Of a DNA stretch of 18,107 nucleotides, positions 6,994-13,821 are shown in pieces. Where the stretch lies: positions 1 through 18,107 of the forward strand of contig CAJMNK010000044.1 in NCBI GenBank assembly GCA_905214905.1, written 5' to 3'. This stretch comes from an uncultured bacterium. Lineage in GTDB: Bacteria > Actinomycetota > Coriobacteriia > Coriobacteriales > Coriobacteriaceae. Each line of letters begins with the position of its first letter. Within the stretch, counting starts at the first letter, position 1. The translations under genes were made by a program, and so were the position numbers. Under the pieces are notes generated by a model. It was not told the DNA's origin. It ran no database searches and worked only from the letters and a program-made list of their open reading frames with translations.

Positions 6994-7044
6994 TGGTGCA
7001 AGGGGGACAGGTTACTTTGCACCAACATGGTGCAAAGGGGACAG
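6994..7044. repeat. Tandem GGGAC-loop repeat after the ROK kinase
   Basis: TGGTGCAAG (6994-7002) pairs with TTTGCACCA (7016-7024), including a G-U pair, around the 13-nt loop GGGGACAGGTTAC. After ACA, the stem sequence returns as TGGTGCAAAGGGGACAG (7028-7044), a second half unit without its closing arm; TTTGCACCA and TGGTGCAAA also pair with each other. It begins 1 nt after the kinase stop codon. No other terminator is visible before ppaC. Confidence 0.8.
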
Positions 7045-7160
7045 CCTTGGCCCCCATGCCTGCGCCCCAAAATATGCCGTGGCCCTTCCGTCTGCGAAGG
7101 CTCGGCATCGGCGTGCTACCATAGCTACGTCCAAGTACACATATCAAGTGGAGGATATCC

Positions 7161-8084
7161 ATGGCAAACGTTCTTGTCTTTGGTCACCAGAACCCCGATA
7201 ACGACGCCATCATGAGCGCCGTCGTCCTGTCCCAGCTGCTCAACCAGGTTGAGTATGCCGGCAACACCTACGAGGCCTGCGCCCTTGGTCAGCTTCCGGC
7301 CGAGTCCGCCAAGCTGCTCGCCGACGCCGGCATCGCCGAGCCCCGCGTGATCGAGTCCGTCGAGGCCGGTCAGCTCGTCGTCCTCACCGACCACAACGAG
7401 TCTGCCCAGTCCGTCGCCGGCCTTAAGGACGCCACGGTCTTTGGCGTTGTCGATCATCACCGCATCGGCGACTTCGAGACCGCCGGCCCGCTGCACTACA
7501 TCTGTCTGCCCTGGGGCTCCAGCTGCACCATCGTCACCAAGCTCGCCGGCGTGCTCGGCGTTGAGCTTTCCGACGTTCAGGCCAAGCTGCTGCTCTCGGC
7601 CATGATGACCGACACGCTCATGCTCAAGAGCCCCACCACCACCGATGTCGACCGCGCCGTCGCCGCCAAGCTCGGCGAGCAGGTGGGCGTCGACCCGGTC
7701 AAGTTTGGCATGGAAGTCTTCCTCACCCGCCCGTCCGGCTCCTTCACCGCAGCCGAGATGGTCGGCAACGACATCAAGATGTTCGAGCCCGCCGGCAAGA
7801 AGCTGCTCATCGGCCAGTACGAGACTGTCGACAAGACCCGCGCACTCGGCATGATCGACGAGATTCGCGAGGCCATGCGCGCCTACGCCGCCGAGAAAGG
7901 TGCCGACGGCATCGTCCTGTGCATCACTGACATCATGGAGGAGGGCTCGCAGGTCCTGCTCGAGGGCGAGACCGAGGCCGCTCAGAAGGGCCTGGGCATT
8001 GCCGACGAGCACGACGGCGTCTGGATGCCGGGCGTCCTCTCCCGTAAGAAGCAGGTCGCTGCCCCCATCATGGCCGCCTGCTAG
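7161..8084 (+). CDS. ppaC: Manganese-dependent inorganic pyrophosphatase (family II, DHH)
   Basis: A 307-residue cytosolic enzyme that hydrolyses pyrophosphate to two phosphates, pulling biosynthetic reactions forward. The DHH domain carries GHQNPDNDAI (8-17; H9, D13, D15), the DHNE segment and VVDHHRIGDFE with D98-H99-H100. The C-terminal DHHA2 domain ends with the substrate-binding SRKKQ (294-298). Length and order match compact family II enzymes without CBS domains. The usual NPDTD is NPDND here. GGAGG lies 5 nt before the ATG at 7161. It has its own terminator downstream and is probably a single-gene unit; a TACCAT or CATAGC element about 40 nt upstream may be its -10, but no -35 is convincing. 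Confidence 0.96.
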   Translation: MANVLVFGHQNPDNDAIMSAVVLSQLLNQVEYAGNTYEACALGQLPAESAKLLADAGIAEPRVIESVEAGQLVVLTDHNESAQSVAGLKDATVFGVVDHHRIGDFETAGPLHYICLPWGSSCTIVTKLAGVLGVELSDVQAKLLLSAMMTDTLMLKSPTTTDVDRAVAAKLGEQVGVDPVKFGMEVFLTRPSGSFTAAEMVGNDIKMFEPAGKKLLIGQYETVDKTRALGMIDEIREAMRAYAAEKGADGIVLCITDIMEEGSQVLLEGETEAAQKGLGIADEHDGVWMPGVLSRKKQVAAPIMAAC

Positions 8085-8103
8085 GTTTAGTTGACCAAAC
8101 GCC

Positions 8104-8143
8104 ACGACCGGACCGCGGACGCCCCGCGCTCCGGTCGTTTTTT
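8104..8143 (+). terminator. Intrinsic terminator of ppaC
   Basis: ACGACCGGA (8104-8112) pairs with TCCGGTCGT (8130-8138), with an inner GC-rich helix, and six T follow (8138-8143). It is 20 nt after the ppaC stop. Confidence 0.92.
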
Positions 8144-8186
8144 GTGCACGGCGCCGCGTCGTCTCTTGGACAGGTATGCCCGTGCC

Positions 8187-8207
8187 GTTGAACAAATAAT
8201 GTTCAAC
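8187..8207. promoter_or_regulatory. Perfect 8-bp palindrome upstream of nhaA
   Basis: GTTGAACA (8187-8194) and TGTTCAAC (8200-8207) enclose AATAA. It is an AT-rich island in a GC-rich gap, as expected of a regulator site or promoter element. The rest of 8144-8282 holds no gene, and no confident promoter could be placed. Confidence 0.4.
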
Positions 8208-8282
8208 CTGTGGTTCCGCTTTTCGGCCACGCCTGCGTGCTTGTCGTGCAGGGTAGGCTAGATGCAAGCGTAATACGTTAGA

Positions 8283-8318
8283 GCGCGGCGCCGCCATCTG
8301 GGCGGGCCGTGCTTTTTT
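8283..8318 (+). terminator. Terminator-like hairpin in the nhaA leader
   Basis: The arms 8283-8295 and 8301-8312 form about 12 bp, with one G-U pair and one bulged G (8290), around the loop ATCTG, and six T follow (8313-8318). It ends 33 nt before the nhaA start, so it either attenuates nhaA or ends a short upstream RNA. The right arm can also pair with GCACGGC at 8147-8153. Confidence 0.75.
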
Positions 8319-8351
8319 AAGACGGGAGCCATCCCGTGAAAGGAGCCGCCC

Positions 8352-9710
8352 ATGGCAGCAACTGAGCAGCTGTTCAACGTTCGTGAGCGCAAGCGTTTTG
8401 AACGTCACGACATCTGGGAGCGCATCGCCGAGAACGGCACGATTTCCGCCGCCGTCATGGTCTTCGCCGCCATCGCCGCCGTCATTTGCGCCAATACCGA
8501 TGCCTACGAGGCCATCCATCACTTTTTGGAGACCCCGCTGTATGTGGGCCTGGGCAACCTTACGGCCGGTCTCACCGTTGAGCTTTTCGTCAACGACTTC
8601 CTCATGGCGATCTTCTTTTTGCTGGTGGGCATTGAGCTTAAGTACGAGATGACGGTCGGCGAGCTCAAGAATCCGCGTCAGGCCATGCTTCCCATGCTGG
8701 CGGCCGTGGGCGGCGTTGTCGTTCCCGCCTGCATCTACCTGATCTTTAACCATGCCGGCGCGCACAACGGCTGGGCCATTCCCATGGCAACCGATATTGC
8801 CTTTGCGCTGGGCGTGCTGTCGCTTTTGGGTAATCGCGTGCCCAACGGCGTGCGCGTGTTCTTCTCGACGCTCGCCATCGCCGACGACCTCATCTCCATC
8901 GCCGCCATCGCCATCTTCTACGGTCAGAGCCCCAATCCGTTTTGGTTGGGCGCCGCCGCGCTTGTGACCTGCGCGCTCGTGTGGCTCAACAAGACGCAGC
9001 ATTACCGCCTTGCCCCGTATTCGGTACTGGGTCTGCTGTTGTGGTTCTGCATGTTCAAGAGCGGCGTACATGCCACGCTTGCTGGCGTCATCTTGGCCTT
9101 TACCATCCCGGCCAAGTGCGGCGTCAAGCTCGATAGTCTCACCGATTGGTTGGGCGAGTGCCTGCCGCTGCTCGATGACCGCTACGACGACGAGGCGCAC
9201 ATCCTGGGCCAGCACGACTTTACCGTCTCGACCACCAAGGTCGAGCGCGTCATGCACCGCGTGACCCCGCCGCTTATCCGCATGGAGCGTCTGATCTCCA
9301 CGCCGGTCAACTTTGTGATTCTGCCGATCTTTGCGTTCGTGAACGCACAGGTTCGCCTAGTGGGCGTGGACATGAGCACGCTACTCACCGACCCGGTGAC
9401 GCTCGGCGTATATTTTGGCATGCTGCTGGGCAAGCCGATTGGCATCTTTGGCATGACGTTTGCCCTGGTTAAGCTTAGGGCCTGCGAGCTGCCGCGCAAT
9501 GTCAACTGGCACATGATTGCCGGTGTGGGCATTCTGGGCGGCATCGGCTTTACCATGTCGATTCTCATCAGCGGCCTTGCCTTCCCGACGGCCCAGTTTG
9601 AGGTTCTGGCCGCCAAAGCCGCTATTCTCGCCGGCTCTGTCACCGCGGCCGTACTTGGCATGATCTACATGAGTGTGATCTGCAAGCACCCCGCGCCCAA
9701 GGACGAGTAA
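8352..9710 (+). CDS. nhaA: Na+/H+ antiporter NhaA
   Basis: A 452-residue inner-membrane antiporter that expels Na+ (or Li+) in exchange for protons, for salt and alkaline-pH tolerance. About twelve hydrophobic segments are seen. The ion-binding pair is Asp178-Asp179 in LAIADDLISIAA, and ATDIAFALG (146-154) is the conserved unwound-helix segment. The C-terminal GIGFTMSILISGLAF is also typical. It is longer than the 388-residue E. coli protein because of a hydrophilic segment of roughly 60 residues (about 255-320, with LLDDRYDDEAHILGQHDF) between membrane helices, and a longer N-terminus. AAAGGAG lies 6 nt before the ATG at 8352. The terminator-like hairpin in its leader suggests control by attenuation. 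A bidirectional terminator follows. Confidence 0.95.
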   Translation: MAATEQLFNVRERKRFERHDIWERIAENGTISAAVMVFAAIAAVICANTDAYEAIHHFLETPLYVGLGNLTAGLTVELFVNDFLMAIFFLLVGIELKYEMTVGELKNPRQAMLPMLAAVGGVVVPACIYLIFNHAGAHNGWAIPMATDIAFALGVLSLLGNRVPNGVRVFFSTLAIADDLISIAAIAIFYGQSPNPFWLGAAALVTCALVWLNKTQHYRLAPYSVLGLLLWFCMFKSGVHATLAGVILAFTIPAKCGVKLDSLTDWLGECLPLLDDRYDDEAHILGQHDFTVSTTKVERVMHRVTPPLIRMERLISTPVNFVILPIFAFVNAQVRLVGVDMSTLLTDPVTLGVYFGMLLGKPIGIFGMTFALVKLRACELPRNVNWHMIAGVGILGGIGFTMSILISGLAFPTAQFEVLAAKAAILAGSVTAAVLGMIYMSVICKHPAPKDE

Positions 9711-9727
9711 GAGCACATACAAGTTTG

Positions 9728-9765
9728 AAAACGCCGCCTGTGAACACCATCACAGGCGGCGTTTT
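9728..9765. terminator. Bidirectional intrinsic terminator between nhaA and the minus-strand gene
   Basis: AAAACGCCGCCTGTG (9728-9742) and CACAGGCGGCGTTTT (9751-9765) are perfect 15-nt arms around an 8-nt loop, with A-run and T-run at the feet, so it works on both strands. It serves nhaA (stop at 9710) and the convergent gene ending at 9797. Confidence 0.92.
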
Positions 9766-9793
9766 AGTCATTCGGGACGTTCTTAAATGACTA
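9765..9793. repeat. GGGAC-loop hairpin abutting the nhaA terminator
   Basis: TAGTCATT (9765-9772) and AATGACTA (9786-9793) are perfect 8-nt arms around the 13-nt loop CGGGACGTTCTTA. It shares one base with the terminator and ends 3 nt from the stop codon of the minus-strand gene. The loop matches those at 17230-17242 and 17257-17269, while the stem is unrelated. Confidence 0.75.
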
Positions 9794-9796
9794 GGT

Positions 9797-10051
9797 TTAT
9801 TCCACGGTGCCGTAGACGGCGCCCCAGCCGTGGGCGGCAAGGGCGGAGTTGAGCTGGTCGCAAAGTGACTGGCGGTCGTAATAGCCGGGCGGTAGCAGGT
9901 TGACGATTTCCATGAGATCGGGCGCCAGGTCCAAGATTTCGGCCTGTACGATCAAATCCAGGCGGTCGATGGCGTGGCGGTCGTAAAACAGTCCGTCGAC
10001 CAGGCGCTGCAGGTCGCCGAATTCCTCGGCCTGGAACGATCCGTACTCCAT
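9797..10051 (-). CDS. Small conserved-looking protein of unknown function
   Basis: An 84-residue acidic, soluble protein that I do not recognise. The start at 10051 (MEYGSFQAEEFGDLQ) has AAGGAGG 4 nt upstream; a longer form from 10081 lacks a ribosome site and is less likely. It has no signal peptide or membrane segment. The middle (LIVQAEILDLAPDLMEIVNLL) reads as amphipathic helix, and the C-terminus has PPGYYDRQSLCDQLNSAL followed by AAHGWGAVYGTVE, with one Cys. It is divergent from the aminotransferase and convergent with nhaA across a bidirectional terminator, so it is a stand-alone unit. The good ribosome site, the terminator and protein-like composition make it a real gene. Confidence 0.8.
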   Translation of the reverse strand: MEYGSFQAEEFGDLQRLVDGLFYDRHAIDRLDLIVQAEILDLAPDLMEIVNLLPPGYYDRQSLCDQLNSALAAHGWGAVYGTVE

Positions 10052-10152
10052 AATGCCTCCTTGGGCGCTCCACGCCGGCATGCGCGGCGATTCGTAATTT
10101 ATTGCGATGGACTTAATCTATCACGGCTTCATACCGTTGCGGCGGTGGCGGT

Positions 10153-10158
10153 CTATAC
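10153..10158 (+). promoter_or_regulatory. Candidate -10 element of the aminotransferase gene
   Basis: TATACT lies 42 nt before the aminotransferase start, in the 149-nt divergent gap. No good -35 is found 16-18 nt upstream, so the call rests on the -10 and its placement. Confidence 0.45.
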
Positions 10159-10200
10159 TTAGACGAACTGCAACGTACCGCTTCGCGAAAGGTCGCACCC

Positions 10201-11505
10201 ATGCAGACGATCTACCAGAAGATGGAAACCACCGAACTCGATGCCGCCATCGAGGCGCTCAAAGCCGAGGTCGCCGAGGTCAAGGCCAAGGGCCTGGCGC
10301 TCGACATGGCCCGCGGCAAGCCGTCGCCCTCCCAAGTGGACATCTCTCGACCCATGCTCGATATCCTCAATGCCGATGCCGATCTGCACGACGGCAACGT
10401 CGACTGCTCCAACTACGGCTGCTTTGAGGGCATTCCCTCGGCGCGCAAGCTAGCGGGGGAGTTCCTGGGTTGCCCCGCCGAGCAGACGCTCGTGCTGGGT
10501 TCGTCGAGCCTTTTGATCGAGCACGACATCGCCGGCATGTTCTGGCGCTGCGGCTCGTGCGGCAGCGAGCCTTGGGAGGCTTACGAGGCCGCGCACGACG
10601 GCAGGAAGGTCAAATTCCTGTGCCCGGTTCCCGGCTACGATCGCCACTTTGGCATTACCGCCGACCTGGGTATCGAGAACATCCCCGTCGCGATGACCGA
10701 CAACGGTCCCGACATGGACGAGGTCGAGCGCCTGGTTGCCGCCGACGACTCCATCAAGGGCATTTGGTGCGTGCCCAAGTACTCCAACCCCACGGGCATC
10801 ACTTTTAGCGAGGACACCGTGCGCCGCCTGGTCGAGATGCCCACGGCCGCGCCCGATTTCCGCATCTTCTGGGACAACGCCTACTGCGTGCACGACCTGT
10901 ACGACGAGACCGACGAGCTCGCCAACATCTTCGATCTTGCCCGCACGGCGGGCACCGAGGACCGCGTGGTGGCATTCGCCTCGACGTCCAAGATCACTTT
11001 CCCGGGTGCCGGTATCGGCTTTATCGGTGCGAGCCCCGCGGTTATCGCGGAGTTCTCCAAGCGCCTGAAGGCCGGCCTCATCAGCGCCGATAAGCTCAAC
11101 CAACTGCGCCACGTGCGTTTCCTTCCCACCATCGAGGCGGTCAAGGAGCACATGAAAAAGCATGCTGAGTTCTTGCGCCCGCGCTTTGAGGCCGTTGAGC
11201 GCAAGCTCACCGAGGGCCTGGGCGAGACGGGCTGTGCTACCTGGACGCATCCTCGCGGCGGCTACTTTGTGAGCTTTGATGGTCCCGAGGGCTCGGCTCA
11301 AAAGGTCGCCGCGCTTTGTGCCGACCTGGGCGTCAAGCTCACGCCGGCCGGTGCCACTTGGCCTTATGGCAAGGACCCGCGTGACACCAACATCCGCATC
11401 GCGCCGAGCTATCCCACGGTCGAGGACCTGGAGGCCGCGCTCGATGTGCTGGTGCTGGCTGTTAAGCTCGTCGCTGCCGAGCTTGCGCGTGCCGAGCGCG
11501 CCTAA
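10201..11505 (+). CDS. PLP-dependent aminotransferase, probable actinobacterial-type aspartate aminotransferase
   Basis: A 434-residue fold-type I, class I aminotransferase that probably moves an amino group between aspartate or a related amino acid and 2-oxoglutarate. The N-terminal LALDMARGKPSPSQVDISR is typical of the aspartate aminotransferase subgroup described in Corynebacterium and Deinococcus (Pfam PF12897). KYSNPTGITFS is the cofactor-region segment. K264 in STSKITFPGAG is the expected Schiff-base lysine, and NIRIAPSYPT near the C-terminus carries the carboxylate-binding Arg. GAAAGG lies about 8 nt before the ATG at 10201. It is followed after 51 nt by the STAS gene with no clear terminator between. 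Substrate range is inferred from family; an alanine or aromatic preference cannot be ruled out. Confidence 0.9.
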   Translation: MQTIYQKMETTELDAAIEALKAEVAEVKAKGLALDMARGKPSPSQVDISRPMLDILNADADLHDGNVDCSNYGCFEGIPSARKLAGEFLGCPAEQTLVLGSSSLLIEHDIAGMFWRCGSCGSEPWEAYEAAHDGRKVKFLCPVPGYDRHFGITADLGIENIPVAMTDNGPDMDEVERLVAADDSIKGIWCVPKYSNPTGITFSEDTVRRLVEMPTAAPDFRIFWDNAYCVHDLYDETDELANIFDLARTAGTEDRVVAFASTSKITFPGAGIGFIGASPAVIAEFSKRLKAGLISADKLNQLRHVRFLPTIEAVKEHMKKHAEFLRPRFEAVERKLTEGLGETGCATWTHPRGGYFVSFDGPEGSAQKVAALCADLGVKLTPAGATWPYGKDPRDTNIRIAPSYPTVEDLEAALDVLVLAVKLVAAELARAERA

Positions 11506-11556
11506 CGCGCGGCTCCCCGTACTATCCGCACTTTCGATACGTAAAGGAGCGTATAC

Positions 11557-11871
11557 ATGGATTTGGGTATTTCCACCAACCCCACGCCAGAGCTCTACAC
11601 CATTAAGGTAAGCGGCGAGATCGATATCTCTAACGCCGATAGCCTGCGCAATGCCATCGACCTGGCGCTCGAGCAGCCCACCGAGGCCGTTGAGCTCGAT
11701 TTTGCCCAGGTGAGCTACATCGATTCGACGGGCATTGGCGTGCTCGTGGGCGCCGCGCACCACGCGGTCGACCACGGCAAGCGCTTTAGCTGCACCAATG
11801 TGCAGCCCCCGGTGATGCGCGTGGTCCAGCTGTTGGGTGTCGACCAGGAGATTTCGATCACCGCTGCATAA
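11557..11871 (+). CDS. STAS-domain anti-sigma factor antagonist (SpoIIAA/RsbV-like)
   Basis: A 104-residue single STAS-domain cytosolic protein. In partner-switching systems, the unphosphorylated form binds an anti-sigma kinase and frees a sigma factor; the kinase silences it by phosphorylating a conserved Ser. That residue is Ser57 in SYIDSTGIGVLVGA, after the usual Asp56. The first strands (YTIKVSGEIDISNADSLRNAI) and final LLGVDQEISI match the family. AAAGGAG precedes the ATG at 11557 by 7 nt. No gene for an anti-sigma kinase, PP2C phosphatase or sigma factor is near, so the partners must be elsewhere. It could be read through from the aminotransferase gene. Confidence 0.92.
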   Translation: MDLGISTNPTPELYTIKVSGEIDISNADSLRNAIDLALEQPTEAVELDFAQVSYIDSTGIGVLVGAAHHAVDHGKRFSCTNVQPPVMRVVQLLGVDQEISITAA

Positions 11872-11943
11872 TCTTTGCCCCCAAAAGGGCGTGCCGTTTG
11901 GCATATGTTTGTGATGCGCTCGGACGTTTTGGCGTCCGGGCGC

Positions 11944-11949
11944 TATACT
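11944..11949 (+). promoter_or_regulatory. Candidate -10 element of the tat-hyp-topoisomerase gene run
   Basis: TATACT lies 75 nt before the tatA start. A small CGGACG/CGTCCG hairpin (11921-11938) lies just upstream where a -35 would be, so no -35 is convincing. It is the only promoter-like site seen ahead of tatA, and no later strong promoter was found before the topoisomerase. Confidence 0.45.
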
Positions 11950-11992
11950 TGACCGAATGAATAGACGAGTTCCGGCCGAATGGCGCGGTGCG

Positions 11993-12012
11993 GGCTCGAC
12001 TCACATCGAGCC
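11993..12012 (+). promoter_or_regulatory. Hairpin directly before the tatA ribosome binding site
   Basis: GGCTCGA (11993-11999) and TCGAGCC (12006-12012) are perfect 7-nt arms around CTCACA. The 3' arm ends 2 nt before GGAGG (12015-12019), so folding could influence translation of tatA, which has a GTG start. Confidence 0.5.
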
Positions 12013-12024
12013 TTGGAGGTATGT

Positions 12025-12612
12025 GTGTTTGGTATTGGAGAGGGTGAGCTCGCGATCATCGTGGTCTTCGGCTTTTTGCTGTTTGGCCCGGATAAGCTCC
12101 CGCAGATGGGCCGCACGATCGGCCGTGCCATCCGTCAGTTCCGCGAGACGCAGGAAAAGATGACGGCCGTTGTTCAGTCCGAGATTATCGATCCGGTGAG
12201 CGAGGCCGCGTCGGCCCCGGTCAAGCCCAAGAAGGCTGCTGCGACCGATGACGATTCCGATGCGGACGAGGATGCCGCCGAGACGGCAGTGCCCGCCAAG
12301 AAGGAGACCTTTGCCGAGCGTCGTGCCCGTCTTGCTGCCGAGAAGGCCGCAAGCGAGGGTGCTGCTGAGGGCGAGAATGCTGCCGAGGAGCCTGCGACCG
12401 AGGGCGCCGACGCCGGGTCCGCCGATGCCGCCGTCGAGCCCGAGCCTGCTGCAGAGCCGGAGTCCGAGCCCGAGCCGGCAGAGCCCACGACGGCTGACCT
12501 GTACGCCCGTCGTCCCCGCAAGCGCAAGGCCGTTGTCGACCAGCTCGCCCGCGAGCTCGAGGCCGAGGACGCTGCCACTGCCGCCGATGCCCCGAAGGGA
12601 GGCGATGAGTAA
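12025..12612 (+). CDS. tatA: Twin-arginine translocase subunit TatA/TatB family
   Basis: A 195-residue subunit of the Tat machinery that exports folded proteins. It has the family layout: a short N-terminal transmembrane helix (GELAIIVVFGFLLFG, about 7-21), the FGPDKLP hinge, and an amphipathic helix (MGRTIGRAIRQFRETQEKM). After about residue 60 comes a long low-complexity tail rich in Ala, Glu and Pro. The start is a GTG at 12025 (read as MFGIGEGEL), set by GGAGG 5 nt upstream; the overlapping ATG at 12021 is out of frame. Its stop overlaps the tatC start by one base (TAATG). The FGPDKLP hinge is TatA-like; whether it also serves as TatB is not decidable. Only one such gene is seen here. Confidence 0.92.
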   Translation: MFGIGEGELAIIVVFGFLLFGPDKLPQMGRTIGRAIRQFRETQEKMTAVVQSEIIDPVSEAASAPVKPKKAAATDDDSDADEDAAETAVPAKKETFAERRARLAAEKAASEGAAEGENAAEEPATEGADAGSADAAVEPEPAAEPESEPEPAEPTTADLYARRPRKRKAVVDQLARELEAEDAATAADAPKGGDE

Positions 12613-13403
12613 TGCCGATCGGACCTGCGCGTATGCCGCTCTTCGATCACTTGGGAGAGCTCCGTCGCCGTCTGACCATCGTGGTCGTATCGGTGTTTGC
12701 CGCCGCCATCGTGCTGTACTTCGCCACGCCCGTGGTGCTCGACATCTTGGAAGATCCCATCCGCTCCTTTGTGCCGGACGGTAAGTTCTACATCACCACC
12801 ACGCTCGGTGGCTTTGGCCTGCGCTTCTCGCTGGCCATCAAGATGGCCGTGGTCATGTGCACGCCCATGATCATCTGGCAGATTCTGGCATTTTTCCTGC
12901 CGGCACTGCGTCCCAACGAGCGCAAATGGGTCGTGCCCACGGTGCTCGCCTCGACGGTGCTGTTCTTCCTGGGTGCCATCTTCTGCTACTTCATCATTAT
13001 CCCGGCAGGCTTTGAGTGGCTCATCGGCGAGACCTCGGCCGTCGCCACGGCGCTGCCCGATCTGGAGAACTACGTCAACATGGAGCTGCTCTTTATGATC
13101 GGCTTTGGTGTGGCGTTTGAGCTGCCGCTCATCATCTTCTACCTGTCCGTCTTCCACATCGTGTCCTACGCTGCTTTCCGCAGTGCCTGGCGTTATGTAT
13201 ATGTTGGCCTGCTTGTGGGCTCGGCTGTGATTACGCCCGACGGTTCGCCCGTCACGCTGGGCCTTATGTACGGTGCCCTGCTTTCGCTCTACGAGATCTC
13301 GCTCGCCATCGCCCGCGTGGTCATTACCGCGCGCGAGGGCAAGGAGGGCCTGTTCGTGAGCCGTCTGGACCTGTTCTCGGACGATGAGGACGACGAGGAG
13401 TAA
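12612..13403 (+). CDS. tatC: Twin-arginine translocase subunit TatC
   Basis: A 263-residue membrane protein that recognises twin-arginine signal peptides. Diagnostic motifs are the N-terminal DHLGELRRRL, the loop FLPALRPNERKW, and FGVAFELPLIIF. Six hydrophobic segments are seen. The C-terminus ends in an acidic run (SDDEDDEE). The ATG at 12612 overlaps the tatA stop, with GGGAGG 9 nt upstream inside tatA; an internal ATG at 12642 would also keep the DHLGELR motif but has a weaker ribosome site. With tatA it forms a minimal TatAC pair. hypA starts 6 nt after its stop, so hydrogenase maturation genes are in the same unit. Confidence 0.96.
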   Translation: MPIGPARMPLFDHLGELRRRLTIVVVSVFAAAIVLYFATPVVLDILEDPIRSFVPDGKFYITTTLGGFGLRFSLAIKMAVVMCTPMIIWQILAFFLPALRPNERKWVVPTVLASTVLFFLGAIFCYFIIIPAGFEWLIGETSAVATALPDLENYVNMELLFMIGFGVAFELPLIIFYLSVFHIVSYAAFRSAWRYVYVGLLVGSAVITPDGSPVTLGLMYGALLSLYEISLAIARVVITAREGKEGLFVSRLDLFSDDEDDEE

Positions 13404-13409
13404 ATCGGT

Positions 13410-13766
13410 ATGCACGAGGTTGGCATTGTCAACGGCATACTCGATACAGTGATTCGCGCGGCGCGTGGGGCGGGGGCCTCGCGCGCCGTTTTGGTAACGC
13501 TGCGTATCGGGGATATGACCGAAGTTGTGCACGAGGCGCTTGACTTTGCGTGGGAGACGTTTCGCGACGAGGACCCGCTCACGCGCGGCTGTGAGCTTGC
13601 CGTGGAGGAAGTCCATCCACAAAGCGAGTGCCTGGACTGCGGCGAGGTCTTCGACCACGACCGCTTTCATTGTCGCTGCCCTCAGTGTGGCGGCGCCAAC
13701 GTGCGCCTGCTGCACGGCCGCGAGCTCGACATCGCAAGTATCGAAATCGAAACCCCCGACGATTAG
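13410..13766 (+). CDS. hypA: Hydrogenase nickel metallochaperone HypA
   Basis: A 118-residue cytosolic chaperone that delivers nickel with HypB to [NiFe] hydrogenase precursors (and in some bacteria to urease). It starts with the nickel-binding Met-His-Glu (H2). The structural zinc site is C74, C77, C90 and C93, with an extra Cys88. GAGGAG at the end of tatC lies about 9 nt before the ATG, and only 6 nt separate the genes. hypB follows after 55 nt. That gap contains GGGGACGGGG (13781-13790), which resembles the repeat loop core but has no stem, and an AAGGAG ribosome site for hypB. Confidence 0.96.
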   Translation: MHEVGIVNGILDTVIRAARGAGASRAVLVTLRIGDMTEVVHEALDFAWETFRDEDPLTRGCELAVEEVHPQSECLDCGEVFDHDRFHCRCPQCGGANVRLLHGRELDIASIEIETPDD

Positions 13767-13821
13767 CCCGCTAGCCACCTGGGGACGGGGTATAAAGGGG
13801 CCAAAGTAAGGAGCGCTGAGT

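Noticed and set aside
7125..9257. 710-codon minus-strand open frame opposite ppaC and nhaA
   Set aside because: It runs across two complete genes, a terminator and a gap; no protein family features.
10450..11904. 484-codon minus-strand open frame opposite the aminotransferase and STAS gene
   Set aside because: Antisense shadow of genes with clear motifs.
13770..13800. GGGGACGGGGTATAAAGG in the hypA-hypB gap as another repeat copy or a promoter
   Set aside because: The core matches only GGGGACGG, no stem closes it, and there is no -35 for TATAAA. Kept only as a note under hypA.
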